Below, one piece after another: positions 5,043 through 6,199 of a stretch of DNA of 6,199 bases; within the stretch, counting starts at the first letter, position 1, and each line of letters begins with the position of its first letter. Made by a program: the position numbers and the translations under genes. Below the pieces are notes generated by a model. That model saw only the letters and a program-made list of their open reading frames with translations, searched no databases and was not told where the DNA came from. The DNA comes from Rhodospirillales bacterium (lineage in GTDB: Bacteria; Pseudomonadota; Alphaproteobacteria; UBA828), in assembly GCA_026712885.1 (NCBI GenBank), contig JAPOPO010000331.1:1-6199 (forward strand). The letters run 5' to 3'.

Positions 5043-6101
5043 TCAGTGGGTGAAACGTGTCTCGGTATCTGCGGTGCCGAACTTGCGGCTGTCTTCGTCG
5101 CTCCACTCTTCGCCGGACGCCTGGCTCTCAAACTTCTCGATCATGTAGTCGCCGGCGATAATCGGCGGGTATTTCACGGGGTGCTCCGGGCCGTGGCAGG
5201 TCGGCAGGCACTCGATCACCGCATCATGATTGGGCATGATGAAATGGCAGGCGGAGAGGCGCTCCCCGGCTGCGAGCGGCGGGTTGATCACGCGGTGCCG
5301 CGTGGACTTCCAGCGGTCATTGGTCCAGCGCATCAGAAAGTCGCCGATATTCACCACGAACGACCCGGCGACCACGGGCACGTCCACCCAACTGCCGTCC
5401 GGGCTGCGCGCCTGCAGGCCGCCCGGCTTGTCCTCGATCAGGCAGATGGTGAGGTTGTCGTAGTCTGAATGCTCGCCAGCGCGGAGCTGACCCTCCTCGG
5501 GAACCTCCCGCTGATCCGGATAGTTGAGCACGCGCAGGAGGCTGAAACCCCTATCGATCTTGTCCTCGAAATAATCTTCGGGCAGATCGAACGCGATTGC
5601 CGCGAGCCGGTGCAGGTGCTGCCCCAGCCGGTCCAAGGCCCTGACGTACGCCTCGTAGGCAGGGCGGAGCCCGGCCGGGTTCTCAGGCCACATGTTTGGC
5701 CTGTAGAGAGGTGCAGCCGCCTCGGTGCGGCAAGAGGGATGGTCGGGCATCTCGATCGGCCCCAACGACAAAGACTCCTTCAGGTCGGGCGGCGTTTCCA
5801 CACCGATTGTCGCCGAGAGCTGTTCCGTGCCGACCGGCTCGTAACCCCGGCTACCCTTTTGATCCTTCCGCTGCCTGATGGCGAGCTTCTGCTCGAGCGG
5901 CAGGTCGAAGAACGCGCGCGATTCGCGACGCACGCCTTCGACCAGCGCCGGGTCCACCCCGTGCCCGGAGACCAGGAAGAAACCGATTCGCTCGCAGGCA
6001 CGGCTGATCTCGTCCGCGACGCGCCTCTTGTCAGTGCGGCTGCCCGCGAAATAGGGGCCGAGGTCGATCAGGGGAATTTCCGAGAGGGGGTTGACCGGCA
6101 T
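5043..6101 (-). CDS. 2-oxoglutarate/Fe(II)-dependent oxygenase, isopenicillin N synthase-like family
   Basis: Non-haem iron oxygenase that hydroxylates, desaturates or cyclises a small molecule, normally with 2-oxoglutarate decarboxylation; cytoplasmic. 352 residues, a usual length. The N-terminal DIOX_N region shows IPLIDL (9-14), GFFLVSGHGV (40-49) and FFDLP (64-68). The C-terminal jelly-roll core has all expected ligands: H211-S-D213 (HxD) and distal H269 bind iron, and R281-L-S283 is the RxS motif that binds the 2-oxoglutarate carboxylate. The RxS motif points to a 2OG-using enzyme. Bacterial relatives are mostly uncharacterised, so the substrate is unknown and the 'isopenicillin N synthase' label marks only the fold. 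Start: ATG at 6101 with GAGGA 6 bases upstream on the minus strand. It converges on the aminotransferase-dehydrogenase cluster and is separately transcribed; a shared pathway is possible but unproven. Confidence 0.93.
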   Translation of the reverse strand: MPVNPLSEIPLIDLGPYFAGSRTDKRRVADEISRACERIGFFLVSGHGVDPALVEGVRRESRAFFDLPLEQKLAIRQRKDQKGSRGYEPVGTEQLSATIGVETPPDLKESLSLGPIEMPDHPSCRTEAAAPLYRPNMWPENPAGLRPAYEAYVRALDRLGQHLHRLAAIAFDLPEDYFEDKIDRGFSLLRVLNYPDQREVPEEGQLRAGEHSDYDNLTICLIEDKPGGLQARSPDGSWVDVPVVAGSFVVNIGDFLMRWTNDRWKSTRHRVINPPLAAGERLSACHFIMPNHDAVIECLPTCHGPEHPVKYPPIIAGDYMIEKFESQASGEEWSDEDSRKFGTADTETRFTH

Positions 6102-6107
6102 AGGAGT

Positions 6108-6112
6108 TCCTC
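6108..6112 (-). promoter_or_regulatory. Ribosome binding site of the oxygenase gene
   Basis: Read on the minus strand, GAGGA precedes the ATG at 6101 by 6 bases. This good spacing supports that start. In the remaining bases up to the window edge I find no convincing promoter and no recognisable gene; frames there are open only because the stretch is short. Confidence 0.6.
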
Positions 6113-6199
6113 GCGCCGCGTTTCACGCCTTCCACCGCGCTATCCGTCGCGTCCCAACTGCCGAGGTGCAATCCGCAGGCCGCGCGGCGCGCCATAGCA

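Noticed and set aside
4789..5106. Minus-strand 105-residue open frame across the convergent intergenic region
   Set aside because: It overlaps the 3' end of the oxygenase gene in another frame, has an Arg-rich start without a ribosome binding site, no domain pattern, and covers three inverted repeats.
5469..6197. 242-residue plus-strand open frame opposite the oxygenase gene
   Set aside because: Antisense shadow of a gene with all catalytic residues in place, and it shows no family motif of its own.
6140..6199. C-terminal tail of a further minus-strand gene, ending with TAG at 6142-6140
   Set aside because: Only 19 codons are visible, the other two minus-strand frames are also open there, and codon bias does not single out this frame, so no gene can be claimed.
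6113..6199. Sigma-70 promoter for the oxygenase gene (TTGCAC and GATAGC-like boxes on the minus strand)
   Set aside because: Spacing between the boxes is about 21 bases and the -10 match is poor, so the pair is not supportable.

Overview
This is a GC-rich window with strongly G/C-biased third codon positions, tightly packed genes and overlapping start and stop codons. It looks like chromosomal DNA of a metabolically versatile proteobacterium. An alphaproteobacterium is my best guess from the protein flavour, but nothing in the window fixes the taxon. I see no mobile element, CRISPR array, tRNA or rRNA.

Layout. Positions 3-4317 hold four plus-strand genes in one compact unit: (1) the C-terminal two thirds or so of a class III PLP-dependent aminotransferase, cut by the left edge; (2) a GlpC/heterodisulfide-reductase-type iron-sulfur protein with two N-terminal 4Fe-4S motifs and two CCG-type domains, probably starting at a TTG that overlaps the aminotransferase stop; (3) a small protein of the gluconate 2-dehydrogenase subunit 3 type, starting inside the end of gene 2; (4) a GMC-family FAD oxidoreductase joined to gene 3 by an ATGA overlap. 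After an 86-base gap with a 10-bp inverted repeat comes (5) a small carboxymuconolactone decarboxylase/AhpD-like protein with a strong ribosome binding site. A 243-base convergent intergenic region (4800-5042) holds a terminator-like hairpin and several other inverted repeats. On the minus strand, 6101-5043, lies (6) an isopenicillin N synthase-like 2-oxoglutarate/Fe(II) oxygenase. The last 98 bases are its leader, with no gene I can identify.

How the genes may work together (inference). Genes 3 and 4 resemble the small and catalytic subunits of membrane-linked FAD sugar/alcohol dehydrogenases. Those enzymes normally have a Tat-exported small subunit and pass electrons to a multihaem cytochrome c. 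Here there is no export signal and no cytochrome. The translationally coupled neighbour is instead a GlpC-like Fe-S protein, of the kind that carries electrons from a flavoprotein towards quinone. The cluster can be read as a cytoplasmic alcohol/polyol/amino-alcohol dehydrogenase that hands electrons from FAD, perhaps through a 3Fe-4S cluster in the GMC subunit, to the CCG protein. The aminotransferase would act on the matching amine or carbonyl compound. The substrate is unknown. The AhpD-like protein may be a redox accessory, and the 2OG oxygenase is a separate transcription unit.
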